A stretch of 64,000 nt of DNA from Planctomycetaceae bacterium (GCA_028284145.1 JANQSH010000205.1:1-64000), one strand, 5' to 3'. Shown: positions 45,335-55,485, numbered from the stretch's first letter. Made by a program: numbers and translations. Notes: generated from the sequence alone by a model not told the origin.

Positions 45335-47482
45335 ATGGCGATGGGACGACTGATCAGCGACGAAACAGTCACTGCAGACTTGCCCGTACAGAGTCGACAC
45401 CCGATGGACACCTCCGGGATTCTCCTTGGGCTGCTTTCGCTCTCACGGACGGCTGAAGAAGCTGACCACAACAGCAACACAGAAGAAACTCTGGGGGGAG
45501 TGATCTCCAAGGCTGTGTTGCGTCGCCTGCTTTCGGCGTTGAATTTCCGCGATCCTAACACGGTGCGTCATTCACGCAACGTCGCCATGCTCAGCATCGG
45601 GATGGCACAGTATCTCGGCTGGGAAGGCCAGCATCTGAAGATGCTTGAAGTCGCTGCTTTGCTACACGATATCGGCAAAATCGGCGTGCCGGATAACATC
45701 CTCTTCAAGCCGGGCAACCTGAATCCCGACGAAAACGAACTGATGGCCTTGCACCATAACATCGGCGTGGATGTGTTGCAGGCCTGTCGCGCTCACAAGG
45801 AAGTCCTGGAGGTCGTCAGTCAGTCCAACACATATTTCAACGGAGCCGACGGAGGCTACCAGACAATCGGAAGTGAAATGCATCAGGGGGCGAGAATTCT
45901 CGCTGTGGCCGATGCATACGATGCGCTCTCCACCGACCAGGTCTATCGTCCTGCGAAGCCACATTCAGAAATTATGAAAATTCTGGATGATTCCAGCGGT
46001 ACCCAGTTCGACGGGAATGTTGTGGCGGCGTTGGCACGCTGGAGCCAGAGCCACGGCCTCCCTTCCCCTGGCTCGTCAACCGATACTGCCAGCGGTATCA
46101 GCCTGATGACACAGGAAGCGATCGAAGCCAGTTCACTCTGCCACATTTTCTCATACCTGTATGTGCTGGAAAGTCTGTACGACGGCTTTTACGTGGTCGA
46201 TTCTGACCTTCGATTCAATGTCTGGAATCGGGGGACCGAGCGCCTGCTTGGTTACAAGACTCAGGACATGCTGGATCAGATCTGGACGAGCCGGCTCATT
46301 CCCTACGCCGACGAGCGGAGGAATGCGCTTCCGGACAACGAATGCCCGATGAACATCGTGCTGGAACAGGGGGCGCCGTTGACCCGGGATGTTCAGATCC
46401 AACGCAAAGATGGCGAATGGGTCGAGGTCGAATTACAGTCTCTGCCGCTGTTGGATATCAATGGCGATCTGCAGGGTGTGGCGGAGATCTTCCGTGACAA
46501 GGCCCGCACCAGCAAAAAGCCGGGCGAATACCGGGAATTGAAACTGGCCGCCAGTCGTGATGCCCTCACCTCTGTCGCCAACCGAGGCGAACTGGAAACA
46601 CAGCTTGGCGTCGCCCTCAACGAGTTCAATGAGTATCCGGACGGAGAACCGTTCAGCGTGATTTTCTCCGATGTCGATTACTTCAAAAGCATCAACGACA
46701 ACTACGGACATGGCGTCGGTGACCACGTGCTCATTGGCATTGCTAAATTGCTGCAGCACGAAACGTACTCCGGCGAACTGGTCGCACGTTATGGGGGCGA
46801 GGAGTTCGTCGTGCTTTGTCCGGCGACCGATTTGCGGTCGGCCATCGAGCGGGCCGAGCGACTGAGGCATTCTATTGGCCGCGCCACATTGGAAGGCATG
46901 GGCAACAAAAAGGTCACCTCGTCCTTTGGTGTTGCACAGGTTGAACAGGGAGATTCGATCGAGTCGTTGCTACGGCGTGCCGACAAAGCGCTGTACTTCG
47001 CCAAGGAAACCGGACGCAATCGGACCTGTTCTTTGACCAGCAATGAACTGCGCGAGCATGACGGACTTCCCGATCCGCATGCTGGGGAATCAGCCGATCC
47101 GTTTCTCTTCACCAAAAAATTCACCGCCTTCACCGGGGCGGATATGCTCGTCCACAAGTTGAGCGGTTTTGTACACGACCACAAAGCGAAGCTGGTCGAA
47201 GTGACGCAGCAGCATGTCATCATCAAAACTGGCCGGTCGGGTCTGTTTGGTTCGTGGGGTAAACGGGATGACCAGCGGCCTGTTGAAATGGAGGTCGGAT
47301 TCGAGGACATGCAGGAAGCGAGCCGCCGCCAGGGACGTACAGTCGCCATGCAGGTCTCCATCACCGTGCGCGTCCGTCCAATTGGACGTGTCAAGCAGGC
47401 CGACGTCTTCCAGGACCGCGCTCGACGGGCCATCAATGCGTTGCGCAGCTACTTTGGTGTCAACAGCGGTATGACGCATTAA
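45335..47482 (+). CDS. Signalling protein: degenerate HD-GYP, PAS and GGDEF domains
   Basis: A 715-residue protein. HD domain with ALLHDIGKIGVPD (~105-117), followed by HHNIG and then FNGADGGYQTIG where HD-GYP proteins have HHExxDGxGYP; the GYP signature is lost. A PAS domain (~275-390: GFYVVDSDLRFNVWNRGTERLLGYK) follows. The GGDEF domain has an intact ARYGGEEF active site (~485), but the inhibitory RxxD site is replaced (YSGE). The last ~140 residues are an unrecognised domain, perhaps PilZ-like without RxxxR. Likely makes cyclic di-GMP without product inhibition; phosphodiesterase activity is doubtful. Confidence 0.88.
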   Translation: MAMGRLISDETVTADLPVQSRHPMDTSGILLGLLSLSRTAEEADHNSNTEETLGGVISKAVLRRLLSALNFRDPNTVRHSRNVAMLSIGMAQYLGWEGQHLKMLEVAALLHDIGKIGVPDNILFKPGNLNPDENELMALHHNIGVDVLQACRAHKEVLEVVSQSNTYFNGADGGYQTIGSEMHQGARILAVADAYDALSTDQVYRPAKPHSEIMKILDDSSGTQFDGNVVAALARWSQSHGLPSPGSSTDTASGISLMTQEAIEASSLCHIFSYLYVLESLYDGFYVVDSDLRFNVWNRGTERLLGYKTQDMLDQIWTSRLIPYADERRNALPDNECPMNIVLEQGAPLTRDVQIQRKDGEWVEVELQSLPLLDINGDLQGVAEIFRDKARTSKKPGEYRELKLAASRDALTSVANRGELETQLGVALNEFNEYPDGEPFSVIFSDVDYFKSINDNYGHGVGDHVLIGIAKLLQHETYSGELVARYGGEEFVVLCPATDLRSAIERAERLRHSIGRATLEGMGNKKVTSSFGVAQVEQGDSIESLLRRADKALYFAKETGRNRTCSLTSNELREHDGLPDPHAGESADPFLFTKKFTAFTGADMLVHKLSGFVHDHKAKLVEVTQQHVIIKTGRSGLFGSWGKRDDQRPVEMEVGFEDMQEASRRQGRTVAMQVSITVRVRPIGRVKQADVFQDRARRAINALRSYFGVNSGMTH

Positions 47483-47505
47483 CGGGTATTCACATTCGTC
47501 GATAC

Positions 47506-47625
47506 CAGAGCAGTTTACTTTCCGGGGTGACGTTTCCGGATCGTGGAGGCCTGTTATTTTGCAGGCCAAACGAGGCCCGTCACGACACAAACCCATCACA
47601 GCACAGAGGAGTGTAATACGCTCCA
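47506..47625 (+). repeat. Dispersed ~100-bp TA-bordered element, copy 12 (expanded)
   Basis: 120 bp long because of a ~18-bp internal duplication around CACGACACAAACCCATCACA. Ends AGAGCAGTTTACTT and GAGTGTAATACGCTC; borders CA at both sides. It lies in the leader region before thiC. Confidence 0.85.
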
Positions 47626-47728
47626 ACCTGCACTCCACCTCTGGCAGTGCTGGTAAATTGTCGCACGGCAGCTATGATAGAGTTTCATGCAACACACCGG
47701 CTCAACGCTGGCTGAAAGGACTCTATCG

Positions 47729-49519
47729 ATGTCGACTTTGACGGATACATATCGCTACGAATTTTCACTCCCCCCGTTGGGGCAAAATCCCTCCACTGAT
47801 GCCAAAGGGACGACTCCCGGCAGCTTCGCCAATGCACCGCAGATTCTTCCCGGTGTCGCCGGGCGGTTGACATTTTCCTCACCCGATACGCCCGGCATGC
47901 CCGAACCGTCTGACAAAACGGCCTGGGACTTCATGCCTGATGGATGGGATCTCAAAGCCGGATTCGAGACCAGCTACGAAACGGCTGAAGCCTGGCAACC
48001 GCCTGCCGATTTCCAACCTGTCACTCAATTGGAATACGCGCGACTTGGGACAATCACGCCTGAAATGGAACGGGTCGCCGAACGCGAATCGCATTTGACC
48101 GCGATACAGGTTCGCGATGAAGTCGCCGCTGGTCGGATGATCATTCCCGCCAACAAAGTGCATTTGGGTTACAACCTCGATGCGATGGCGATCGGTCGCG
48201 CGGCGAAAACCAAAATCAACGCCAACATGGGGGCTTCACCCATTTCCTCCGGAACTGAAGAAGAACTCGATAAACTCCGCTGGGCAGAGAAGTGGGGTGC
48301 CGACACTGTGATGGATCTCTCCACCGGTGGGAACATCGACGAATGCCGACAGGCAATCATTCAGCACAGCACTGTTCCCATCGGCACAGTGCCGATTTAC
48401 TCGATGATCATTGCACGACGGCTGGAAGATCTCGACAGACCATCGATCCTGCAAATGCTCGAACATCAGGCGAAACAGGGTGTCGATTATTTCACCATTC
48501 ATGCCGGCGTGCTGCAAGAACACCTGCCATTTGTGAAAGACCGTCTCATTGGCATCGTAAGTCGGGGCGGTTCGCTGCTGGCCAAGTGGATGATTCACCA
48601 CAACAGGCAGAACCCGATGTACGATCTGTGGGATGATATCTGTCAGATCATGCGGGAGTATGACGTCAGTTTTTCCATTGGCGATGGTTTGCGGCCCGGC
48701 GGACTGGCTGACGCGACCGATAAAGCCCAACTCGCTGAGTTGCAGACGCTCGGCGAACTGACCGAACGTGCCTGGCGGCATGGCGTACAGGTGATGATCG
48801 AAGGCCCGGGCCATGTGTCATTCGACCAGATCGAATACAACATGAAAATGCAGCGGACGCTCTGTCACGGTGCTCCGTTTTATGTTCTCGGCCCGTTAGT
48901 AACCGACATCTTCCCTGGTTACGACCACATCACCAGTTGTATTGGTGCGACCGCCGCCGGATATCACGGTGCCAGCATGCTGTGCTACGTCACGCCCAAG
49001 GAACACCTCGGCCTGCCGAAAAAGGACGACGTCAAACAGGGTTGCATCGCCTACAAAATTGCGGCACACTCAGCCGACGTTGCATTGGGAATTCCCGGCA
49101 CACGCGATCGGGACGACGAACTGACCAAAGCCCGTGCGGCTTTGAATTGGGAGAAGCATTTTGAACTCAGCTTCGATCCTGACACCGCGCGGGCATTCCA
49201 CGATGAAGACCTCGACGTCGATACCGATTTCTGTGCCATGTGTGGACACGACTGGTGCAGCGTGCGAATCTCAAAAGAGATTGTTGAGTTCACTTCCGGC
49301 AAGGAAGAAAGCTACGCCTGGGACAAGGCCAGGGTTTCTGAAGCGTTGACGGAGGAGCAGCAGGAGATTCTCGAAAAGCGGGGCGTACTATCTCCGGAAG
49401 AAATTCACAAGCTGGCATCCAAGACGAAGAAGACGGTTGAGGCAACCGGCGATGGCAAAGCCGCCTGCCATAGCGATTTCGTCGACGCCGACACCGCGAA
49501 AGAATTGCAGGCCCGGTAA
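47729..49519 (+). CDS. thiC: Phosphomethylpyrimidine synthase
   Basis: A 596-residue radical-SAM enzyme converting aminoimidazole ribotide to HMP-phosphate in thiamine synthesis. The [4Fe-4S] motif CAMCGHDWC is near the C-terminus (~512-520). Core blocks such as [12 protein letters not shown] and [18 protein letters not shown] are intact. AAAGGA precedes the ATG at 47729; the frame is open to 47687. No TPP riboswitch signature (no CTGAGA or ACCTGA-type thi-box pairing) can be found in the 240-bp leader, half of which is a dispersed element. No other thi gene adjoins. Confidence 0.97.
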   Translation: MSTLTDTYRYEFSLPPLGQNPSTDAKGTTPGSFANAPQILPGVAGRLTFSSPDTPGMPEPSDKTAWDFMPDGWDLKAGFETSYETAEAWQPPADFQPVTQLEYARLGTITPEMERVAERESHLTAIQVRDEVAAGRMIIPANKVHLGYNLDAMAIGRAAKTKINANMGASPISSGTEEELDKLRWAEKWGADTVMDLSTGGNIDECRQAIIQHSTVPIGTVPIYSMIIARRLEDLDRPSILQMLEHQAKQGVDYFTIHAGVLQEHLPFVKDRLIGIVSRGGSLLAKWMIHHNRQNPMYDLWDDICQIMREYDVSFSIGDGLRPGGLADATDKAQLAELQTLGELTERAWRHGVQVMIEGPGHVSFDQIEYNMKMQRTLCHGAPFYVLGPLVTDIFPGYDHITSCIGATAAGYHGASMLCYVTPKEHLGLPKKDDVKQGCIAYKIAAHSADVALGIPGTRDRDDELTKARAALNWEKHFELSFDPDTARAFHDEDLDVDTDFCAMCGHDWCSVRISKEIVEFTSGKEESYAWDKARVSEALTEEQQEILEKRGVLSPEEIHKLASKTKKTVEATGDGKAACHSDFVDADTAKELQAR

Positions 49520-49528
49520 CTGGTGCAG

Positions 49529-49566
49529 GGCACGCACCGCGTGCCGAGTAAACTGCGACCGCTCTA
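49529..49566. repeat. GGCACGC hairpin copy 2 joined to a possible element remnant
   Basis: GGCACGC - ACC - GCGTGCC (49529-49545) is the same stem as at 8997-9017. It runs directly into a sequence that, on the minus strand, reads TAGAGCGGTCGCAGTTTACT, i.e. the dispersed-element end with a 6-bp insertion. It lies between the convergent thiC and HNH genes and could terminate both. Confidence 0.5.
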
Positions 49567-50175
49567 CCGCACGAAGTTTTTCCAACTCGAATACTTGCGC
49601 GAGTTGAGCTGATGTGTCAGCACGGGATTGCGGTGCGGGCGGGATGGTTCGGAAAGAAGTTTCATCCCTGCCTCTTTTGGTGTCCGGCCACCTTTGCGGA
49701 CATTGCAATCCAGGCAGGCTGTGACGATATTCTCCCAGGTGTTCCCGCCGCCTCGACTGCGGGGCATCACGTGATCAAGACTCAGCCGCGAGTGGCTGTA
49801 CTTCCTGTCGCAATACTGGCAGCGGTATTCATCCCGCAAGAAAACATTGCGACGGCTGAACTTCACCACGTTACGGGGTACACGTTCGTAATTCAGCAGA
49901 CGAATCACTCGAGGAACCTGCACAACAAAATTGACCGACTGCAGTAGGTCATCGTGTTCTTCAAATTCATCGAATTCCGCCCGCAGTTCGCTGACCTCCA
50001 GCCAACTGGGAAGATCGTAAGTGAGAAACGAGCCGTTCTCGACGCTGATGACTTCTGCCATGCCCTTCCAGAGCAGGCAAATGGCCCTGCGCACCGGCAC
50101 GACATGTACGGCAACGAAGCTGCGATTGAGCGCTAATACACTCGATTGCATCGCTGTACTGGATCCCGAAACCAT
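49564..50175 (-). CDS. HNH endonuclease family protein
   Basis: A 203-residue protein of the HNH group common in bacterial chromosomes: LNRSFVAVHVVPVRRAICLLWKGMAEVI, then a zinc-binding CQYCDRKYS and CLDCNVRKGG pair enclosing LSLDHVMPRSRGGGNTWENIV, which holds the catalytic DH and N residues. Its natural role is unknown; relatives are neither restriction enzymes nor clearly mobile. GGAGG 5 bp before ATG 50175 supports this start, though MQSSVLALNRSF at 50151 is the usual family start. The stop codon lies at a possible remnant of the dispersed element. Confidence 0.88.
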   Translation of the reverse strand: MVSGSSTAMQSSVLALNRSFVAVHVVPVRRAICLLWKGMAEVISVENGSFLTYDLPSWLEVSELRAEFDEFEEHDDLLQSVNFVVQVPRVIRLLNYERVPRNVVKFSRRNVFLRDEYRCQYCDRKYSHSRLSLDHVMPRSRGGGNTWENIVTACLDCNVRKGGRTPKEAGMKLLSEPSRPHRNPVLTHQLNSRKYSSWKNFVR

Positions 50176-50624
50176 CGTGCCTCCGTCTTTGTGGTGTTTG
50201 AACGGAACGAGGCCTCTGATCTTCGATGATGGGTCAGAGTCAGCCAGCCATCATGGAATGGATCTCTTTGAGCCGCTTTTCAGAGTCGAAAACGCAACGC
50301 GCGAATGACTCTGCCGCAAAAGCGAACCCGATCATCGCAAAGGTACTCCATTCTATTGGTTCCATCGGGATGGGACAACCGTGGTCGCCAGCCTGATAAC
50401 ATACGTTAAGAGCTTTTCACATTGCTGATGAGCCAATTTTCACCCGGTTGACCTGCTCATTCTCTCCGATCGACACCTGGCTGACAGCCGAAATCATAAG
50501 ACCTGATTCACAACGTGGCGATCTGCCTTTGCCAATAGTTGGGGTGTTCCTTACACTTATCGCGAACACGAGTTTTGACGGCGATTACCGACAGCACTTT
50601 CGTCGGAGATGGATCGAAGAGAGA
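50176..50624. other. Divergent intergenic region upstream of metG
   Basis: 449 bp between the HNH gene and metG. The metG frame is open back to 50448, but this part is not conserved-looking. No T-box, riboswitch or element seen. Confidence 0.45.
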
Positions 50625-52688
50625 ATGACACAACGCAAAATACTGGTGACGGCCGCGCTGCCGTACGCCAACGGACATATCCACCTGGGACATCTGGTGG
50701 AGTACCTGCAGACCGATATCTGGGTCCGCTTTCAAAAGCTGCGCGGAAACCAGTGCCTGTATATGTGTGCTGACGACACCCACGGCACGGCGATTATGAT
50801 TCGCGCGCGTCAGGAAGGCCGCAGCGAAGAAGAACTGATCGCCGATATGCAGCAGGCACACATCCGCGACTTCTCGGCGTTTGGTATCGAGTTCGATAAT
50901 TACGGCAGCACGAACAGCGAAGAAAACCGCAAACTGTGCCACGCATTCTGGAAAGAGATCCGCGAAGCAGGACTGGTGAAGGAAAAGGATGTTGAACAGT
51001 TGTTCGATCCGGAAGCGGGTACGTTTCTGGCTGATCGCTTCGTGCGAGGAACCTGTCCGAAATGCAAGACGGAGGATCAACCCGGCGACAATTGTTCGAG
51101 TTGTGGCCACCACTACAGCCCGATCGAGTTGATTGATCCGGTCAGCACGCTCAGCGGCACGACGCCGGAAGTCCGATCGCACGCCCACCTGTTTATCGAA
51201 CTGGAAAAGCTCCACACGTTTCTGGATGAGTGGGTTGAGAACAGCAACTCGCTGCAGCCGGAGGTGGTCAATTATCTCAAAGGTCACTTTCTCCATGAGC
51301 CGCTGCGCGACTGGGACATTTCGCGCCCCGGTCCCTATTTTGGTTTCGAGATTCCTGATTCCGAAGACAACTACTGGTACGTCTGGTTCGATGCGCCGAT
51401 TGGCTACATGGCCTCCACGCTGCAGTGGTGCAAAAATCATGGCGAGGAATTCGACAACTGGTGGAAGAATCCGGAAACCGAGATTCATCACTTCATCGGC
51501 AAGGATATCACCTATTTTCATACGCTCTTCTGGCCCGGTATGTTGAAGACCGCCGGGTTTAATCTGCCGACCAAAGTCCGCATTCATGGCTTCCTCACAG
51601 TGGGTGGCGAAAAGATGTCGAAGTCCAAAGGGACGTTCGTCATGGCGTCGACCTACGCCAAACATCTCAACCCTTCTTACCTGCGGTATTACTACGCCTC
51701 GAAACTCGGTTCCAAACTGGATGACATCGACCTCAACCTCGATGAGTTCGTGACGAAGGTGAACTCGGATCTCGTGGGCAAGGTGGTCAATCTCGCCAGC
51801 CGGACAACCAGGTTCGTGCAGAACAAAAATCTGGCCGATGTCTACCCCGACGATGGCGGACTGTTCGCTAATGCCGCCGCTGCGGGAGACAAGATCACCG
51901 AGTTCTACGAAAATTGCGAATACAACGCCGCGATGAGGGAGATTATGGCACTCGCCGATGCCGCCAATAAATTTGTCGAAGATCACAAGCCGTGGGAACT
52001 CCGTAAAGACGAGACCCGACAGGATGAGTTGAAAGACATCTGCACGATCTCCCTCAACCTCTTCCGGCAGATCGTGATCTATCTTGCGCCGGTGTTGCCG
52101 CGACTCGCACAACAGACGGGCGAGTTGTTGAATGACAAAATCGGTCCCGGCGATTGGGAGAAGACACAGGAACCGCTGGTCGGCACACCGGTCAGTCCGT
52201 TTACTCATATGCTCAAGCGACTCGAAGACAAACAGGTGAAAGCGATGATTGAAGAAAGCAAGGAAGATCAGGCGGCTGATGCAGCTATCGCCAGTTCGGA
52301 CACGTCCAACCAGTGGAACGACTCGGCCGAGCCTCTGGAGAAAGAGCCGTTGACCGAAGAACTCTGCACGTACGACGACTTTGTGAAAGTCGACATGCGT
52401 GTGGCACGAGTGGTTGAAGCGAATCATGTGGAAGACGCCGACAGACTGCTGCAGTTGACGCTGTCGCTCGGCGGATCAGAAACGCGTAATGTCTTCGCTG
52501 GTATCAAGAGCGTTTACAACCCCGAAGACCTGGTCGGTCGGCTGGTCGTCTGTTGCGCGAATCTCGCTCCTCGGAAGATGCGATTCGGTGTCAGCGAAGG
52601 GATGGTTTTGGCCAGCGGTCCGGGCGGGAAAGAGATTTTTTTGCTCAATCCCGATGACGGTGCAAAACCCGGCATGCGCGTGCATTAG
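50625..52688 (+). CDS. metG: Methionyl-tRNA synthetase
   Basis: A 687-residue class I synthetase charging tRNA-Met. [15 protein letters not shown] contains the HIGH motif (~18-23), a knuckle with CPKC and CSSC binds zinc (~142-162), and [11 protein letters not shown] is the KMSKS loop (~330). A C-terminal EMAP/Trbp111-like tRNA-binding domain (~580-687, [21 protein letters not shown]) dimerises the enzyme. The ATG at 50625 gives the conserved start [11 protein letters not shown]. The final codon CAT is followed by TAG, which is also the border of a dispersed element; removing the element leaves CAT TAG AGA, so the stop codon is kept. Confidence 0.97.
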   Translation: MTQRKILVTAALPYANGHIHLGHLVEYLQTDIWVRFQKLRGNQCLYMCADDTHGTAIMIRARQEGRSEEELIADMQQAHIRDFSAFGIEFDNYGSTNSEENRKLCHAFWKEIREAGLVKEKDVEQLFDPEAGTFLADRFVRGTCPKCKTEDQPGDNCSSCGHHYSPIELIDPVSTLSGTTPEVRSHAHLFIELEKLHTFLDEWVENSNSLQPEVVNYLKGHFLHEPLRDWDISRPGPYFGFEIPDSEDNYWYVWFDAPIGYMASTLQWCKNHGEEFDNWWKNPETEIHHFIGKDITYFHTLFWPGMLKTAGFNLPTKVRIHGFLTVGGEKMSKSKGTFVMASTYAKHLNPSYLRYYYASKLGSKLDDIDLNLDEFVTKVNSDLVGKVVNLASRTTRFVQNKNLADVYPDDGGLFANAAAAGDKITEFYENCEYNAAMREIMALADAANKFVEDHKPWELRKDETRQDELKDICTISLNLFRQIVIYLAPVLPRLAQQTGELLNDKIGPGDWEKTQEPLVGTPVSPFTHMLKRLEDKQVKAMIEESKEDQAADAAIASSDTSNQWNDSAEPLEKEPLTEELCTYDDFVKVDMRVARVVEANHVEDADRLLQLTLSLGGSETRNVFAGIKSVYNPEDLVGRLVVCCANLAPRKMRFGVSEGMVLASGPGGKEIFLLNPDDGAKPGMRVH

Positions 52689-52787
52689 AGCGTATTACGC
52701 TCCTTCGTGGCGCGATGGACGTTTTTCGTCCTGCAAATACAGATCCCCGCGAACGAGAAGCGTCACGCGAAAACGTAAACTGCGCTA
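52686..52787 (-). repeat. Dispersed ~100-bp TA-bordered element, copy 13
   Basis: Starts at the metG stop codon (TAGAGCGTATTACGCTCC) and ends CGTAAACTGCGCTA. TA on both sides. Shares the alternative hairpin GGACGTTTTTCGTCC with copy 6. Confidence 0.92.
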
Positions 52788-52900
52788 GAGAAAGCACAAC
52801 CTCGCAGGAAACGGCAGAACCAGTACCGTTCTCACCGGCAGAGCCGGTGGATTAACATGGAGTCAGAATTTGTTGCACGTTTGCGTGCTGCATCGATAAA

Positions 52901-54397
52901 ATGGACCTCATCATTACCATGCATGAGTTGATCGAGGAACCCCACTGGCGAGCGGTCGATTTGGGAAAACCGATTCCCGACTCGCCGCATGCGGTCTCTG
53001 TCTGCCTGCCGACCTGGCAGGATAACATTGGCTATGAAGAGAACGACCCGCGTGTGATGAGTCGGCTTTCAACCGGTTATCCCCGGTTCGTTTATAACAG
53101 CTTGTGCCAGCGGCTGTTCGCACGCGCGAAGGAGCAGTTTGCCGAAGCAGGGCAAGCATGTCTCGTCTTCCCCAACGGACGGACAGCCGAGCGGTGCGCG
53201 CAATATCTGCACGATGCGACCAACGAGACCATTCGCATCGAATCCCTCGCAACGCACGATGCCCATACCATGATTTTCCAGGAGCAGTATGCGGATGTTG
53301 CCAAATCATACTGGCAACATACGGGCGAAGGGATTTCTTCCCGGCACGCGAAAGCCTGTCTGACGAATTCGGATGCCATTGACGCGACCAATGCGAAAGC
53401 AGCGATTAAGTCGCGGCTTGCGAAGTCGATGGATGTCGACGCAAAGAATGTGTTCCTGTATCCGAACGGAATGAACGCCATTTTCACGCTGCATCGAGCA
53501 TTGCAGTCGCTGTTCCCCAAACGAAAAAGCGCACAATTCGGCTTTCCCTACGTCGATACCCTCAAAATTCAGCAGAAACTCAGTCCCGGTGTTTACTTCT
53601 ATCCGCAAGGTGGACGCGAAGAAATCCGTCAACTGGCGGGAGTTGTCAAACGGGAACGTCTCAGCGCGGTGTATACCGAATTCCCCTCCAATCCGTTGCT
53701 GATCAGTCCCGATCTTGCCGCTCTGTCCGAATTATCACGTCGGCATGATTTTCCGCTCATTCTCGACGACACGATCGCGACGTCGGTCAATGTCGATCTG
53801 ATGGAAGTCGCGGATGTCGTTTGTACCAGCCTGACAAAGTTCTTTTCCGGCGTGGGTGATGTGACCGGTGGGGCCTGTGTCTTGAATGAGTCCAGCCCGT
53901 TTTATGCGGAACTGTTCCGCTGGTTGACGGCTGACTTTGAAGACCTGATGTGGTGTGAAAATGCAATCACGTTGAACAATAATTCCAAAGAATTTGGGTT
54001 TCGCGTCGCGCGGATTAACAACACTGCGGAAAAACTGGCTGACTTTTTGAACGAACATCCCAAAATTGAACGCGTCTATTACCCGAAATTCCAAACTCCG
54101 GAACAGTACAACGCATTCCGAAAACCGCAGGGTGGCTATGGTGGGGTGATGTCCTGGACGTTCAAAGATGAGATCGACAACGCTCCCCGTTTTTATGACG
54201 CGCTACGGGTCTGCAAGGGGCCGAATCTGGGGACCAATTACAGCCTGGCCTGTCCTTACACAATTCTCGCACATTACAACGAGATCAGTTTTGCCCGCTC
54301 GTGTGGCGTTTCGCCGTTTCTGATCCGGTTTTCGGTCGGGTTGGAAGAGGCGAGTGATTTGATCGGTCGCATCGAAGAAGCTCTCAACATCCTTTAG
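52901..54397 (+). CDS. PLP-dependent transsulfuration-type enzyme (Cys/Met metabolism family)
   Basis: A 498-residue enzyme of fold type I, similar to cystathionine gamma-synthase-like proteins with an extra N-terminal ~150 residues. The PLP lysine is in VCTSLTKFFSGVGDVTGG (~312), preceded by the Asp of LILDDTIATSVN and the substrate strand YTEFPSNPLL. The C-terminal block NYSLACPYTILAHYNE...IRFSVGLEE is characteristic. The long N-terminus recalls the fungal Str2-type cystathionine gamma-synthase. The reaction cannot be fixed from sequence alone. Located 110 bp after a dispersed element behind metG; another element follows its stop codon by 1 bp. Confidence 0.82.
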   Translation: MDLIITMHELIEEPHWRAVDLGKPIPDSPHAVSVCLPTWQDNIGYEENDPRVMSRLSTGYPRFVYNSLCQRLFARAKEQFAEAGQACLVFPNGRTAERCAQYLHDATNETIRIESLATHDAHTMIFQEQYADVAKSYWQHTGEGISSRHAKACLTNSDAIDATNAKAAIKSRLAKSMDVDAKNVFLYPNGMNAIFTLHRALQSLFPKRKSAQFGFPYVDTLKIQQKLSPGVYFYPQGGREEIRQLAGVVKRERLSAVYTEFPSNPLLISPDLAALSELSRRHDFPLILDDTIATSVNVDLMEVADVVCTSLTKFFSGVGDVTGGACVLNESSPFYAELFRWLTADFEDLMWCENAITLNNNSKEFGFRVARINNTAEKLADFLNEHPKIERVYYPKFQTPEQYNAFRKPQGGYGGVMSWTFKDEIDNAPRFYDALRVCKGPNLGTNYSLACPYTILAHYNEISFARSCGVSPFLIRFSVGLEEASDLIGRIEEALNIL

Positions 54398-54398
54398 A

Positions 54399-54498
54399 TA
54401 GAGCAGTTTACCTTCTGGTGTAATATCTTTGACTCGTGGGAGCCTGTGTTTGCAGGCCAATCGACGCTCATCGCGCCACGGAAGAGCGTATTACGCTA
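54399..54498 (+). repeat. Dispersed ~100-bp TA-bordered element, copy 14
   Basis: TA borders on both sides. GTTTACC end complete; the palindromic end is shortened by 2 bp (GAGCGTATTACGCTA). It begins one base after the PLP-enzyme stop codon. Confidence 0.9.
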
Positions 54499-54502
54499 AA
54501 GG

Positions 54503-54550
54503 AGCGGGTTATGTTAACCCGCGCCCCAAAACAAAGCCTTGACAAGGCAC
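54503..54550 (+). repeat. Short dispersed motif (GTTAAYCCGC...AAGGCACT), copy 3, with hairpin
   Basis: GCGGGTTAT/GTTAACCCGC forms a 9-bp stem, followed by CCCCAAAACAAAGCC and TTGACAAGGCACT. Same block order as at 26850 and 31833. Confidence 0.5.
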
Positions 54551-54598
54551 TGAGGCATGCCGATTCATACTGATTCAGTAATCAAATGCACGCTGAAC

Positions 54599-55444
54599 TC
54601 ACAGCCCGGTCGGTTTGTCGCGGCCAATCAACGCGTCTTCCCGTGTCCATTCAATGTGTTCATCCAAACCACTTTCAGGCAGTTCCTCAAATGGCAATCC
54701 ATATTCCTGCCTCAGGTCGGGAACAGCATCAAGAGGATTCTCGATAAACCAGACAGGGAAGACAACGGATAACTTCTCAGCATGTTTCGCGACGAGCCGC
54801 CGGTTCGATTCCGGCACGAGTTTCAAACGTCTGGCCCGTTCTGTACGTGTGATCCAGGTTGCTTTCTCGACGACCGCGTATTGCCCCGCCTCGGACAGCA
54901 TGGAAAAGGTACGGGCATCGCTGCGGAGTTCGGCGATTTCCTGTTCGCCCCGTTCAATCACATCGTCCAGACTCTGATCCTCGTGAAGTGTATTTCGACT
55001 CAATGTCGTGCCGATGGTCAGCACCAGCCCGATAAATTGTTGAGACGTCATCTTTTCATTCCGCAAGGCTCTTGCCAGCTGTCGATTCTTTTCGAGTTTC
55101 TCCGCGCGGGAATCGACATCCCAAAGCGCAACAACAGACTCAAATTCGGAGTTCACCAGTTCTTTCACCGGCAATGTCCGGGAACGGTTCCATTCCGGTG
55201 TTGGTGCGAAGACCGAGGGCATTTCGGGAAGTTTTTTCTCGGGCAGGGCGTTGATGATTCGGAAAAACGTCCGCAGTTCTTCGATCGTCAGATCATCTTT
55301 GAGGTCCTTGACCTCCGTGAACTCCGGTTCGCCATCGCTGCAGCCGATTGTGGACATTCCCGCAAGGATAGCAAGCGACGCGAAAAAGAAGTGTTGAATG
55401 GAACGCTTCACGTATTCGAAAATCCTGTTCACACAAATCTGCAA
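54599..55444 (-). CDS. Lipoprotein of unknown function
   Basis: A 281-residue protein with a type II signal peptide (FFFASLAILAGMSTIGC, lipobox STIGC, Cys ~35). The mature part is helical and charged, with repeated KLEKNRQLARALRNEK-like stretches and VERGEQEIAELRSDA, and ends in a polar tail. No enzyme motif found. Both sides are flanked by dispersed elements (copies 14 and 15). Envelope location is likely; role unknown. Confidence 0.7.
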   Translation of the reverse strand: MQICVNRIFEYVKRSIQHFFFASLAILAGMSTIGCSDGEPEFTEVKDLKDDLTIEELRTFFRIINALPEKKLPEMPSVFAPTPEWNRSRTLPVKELVNSEFESVVALWDVDSRAEKLEKNRQLARALRNEKMTSQQFIGLVLTIGTTLSRNTLHEDQSLDDVIERGEQEIAELRSDARTFSMLSEAGQYAVVEKATWITRTERARRLKLVPESNRRLVAKHAEKLSVVFPVWFIENPLDAVPDLRQEYGLPFEELPESGLDEHIEWTREDALIGRDKPTGL

Positions 55445-55485
55445 AATCGCATTTAAGTGATACGCACGGCGAACACGACCTCATC

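Noticed and set aside
50508-52427. 639-codon minus-strand frame opposite metG
   Set aside because: Long open antisense frame caused by codon bias of metG; the plus strand encodes every synthetase motif.
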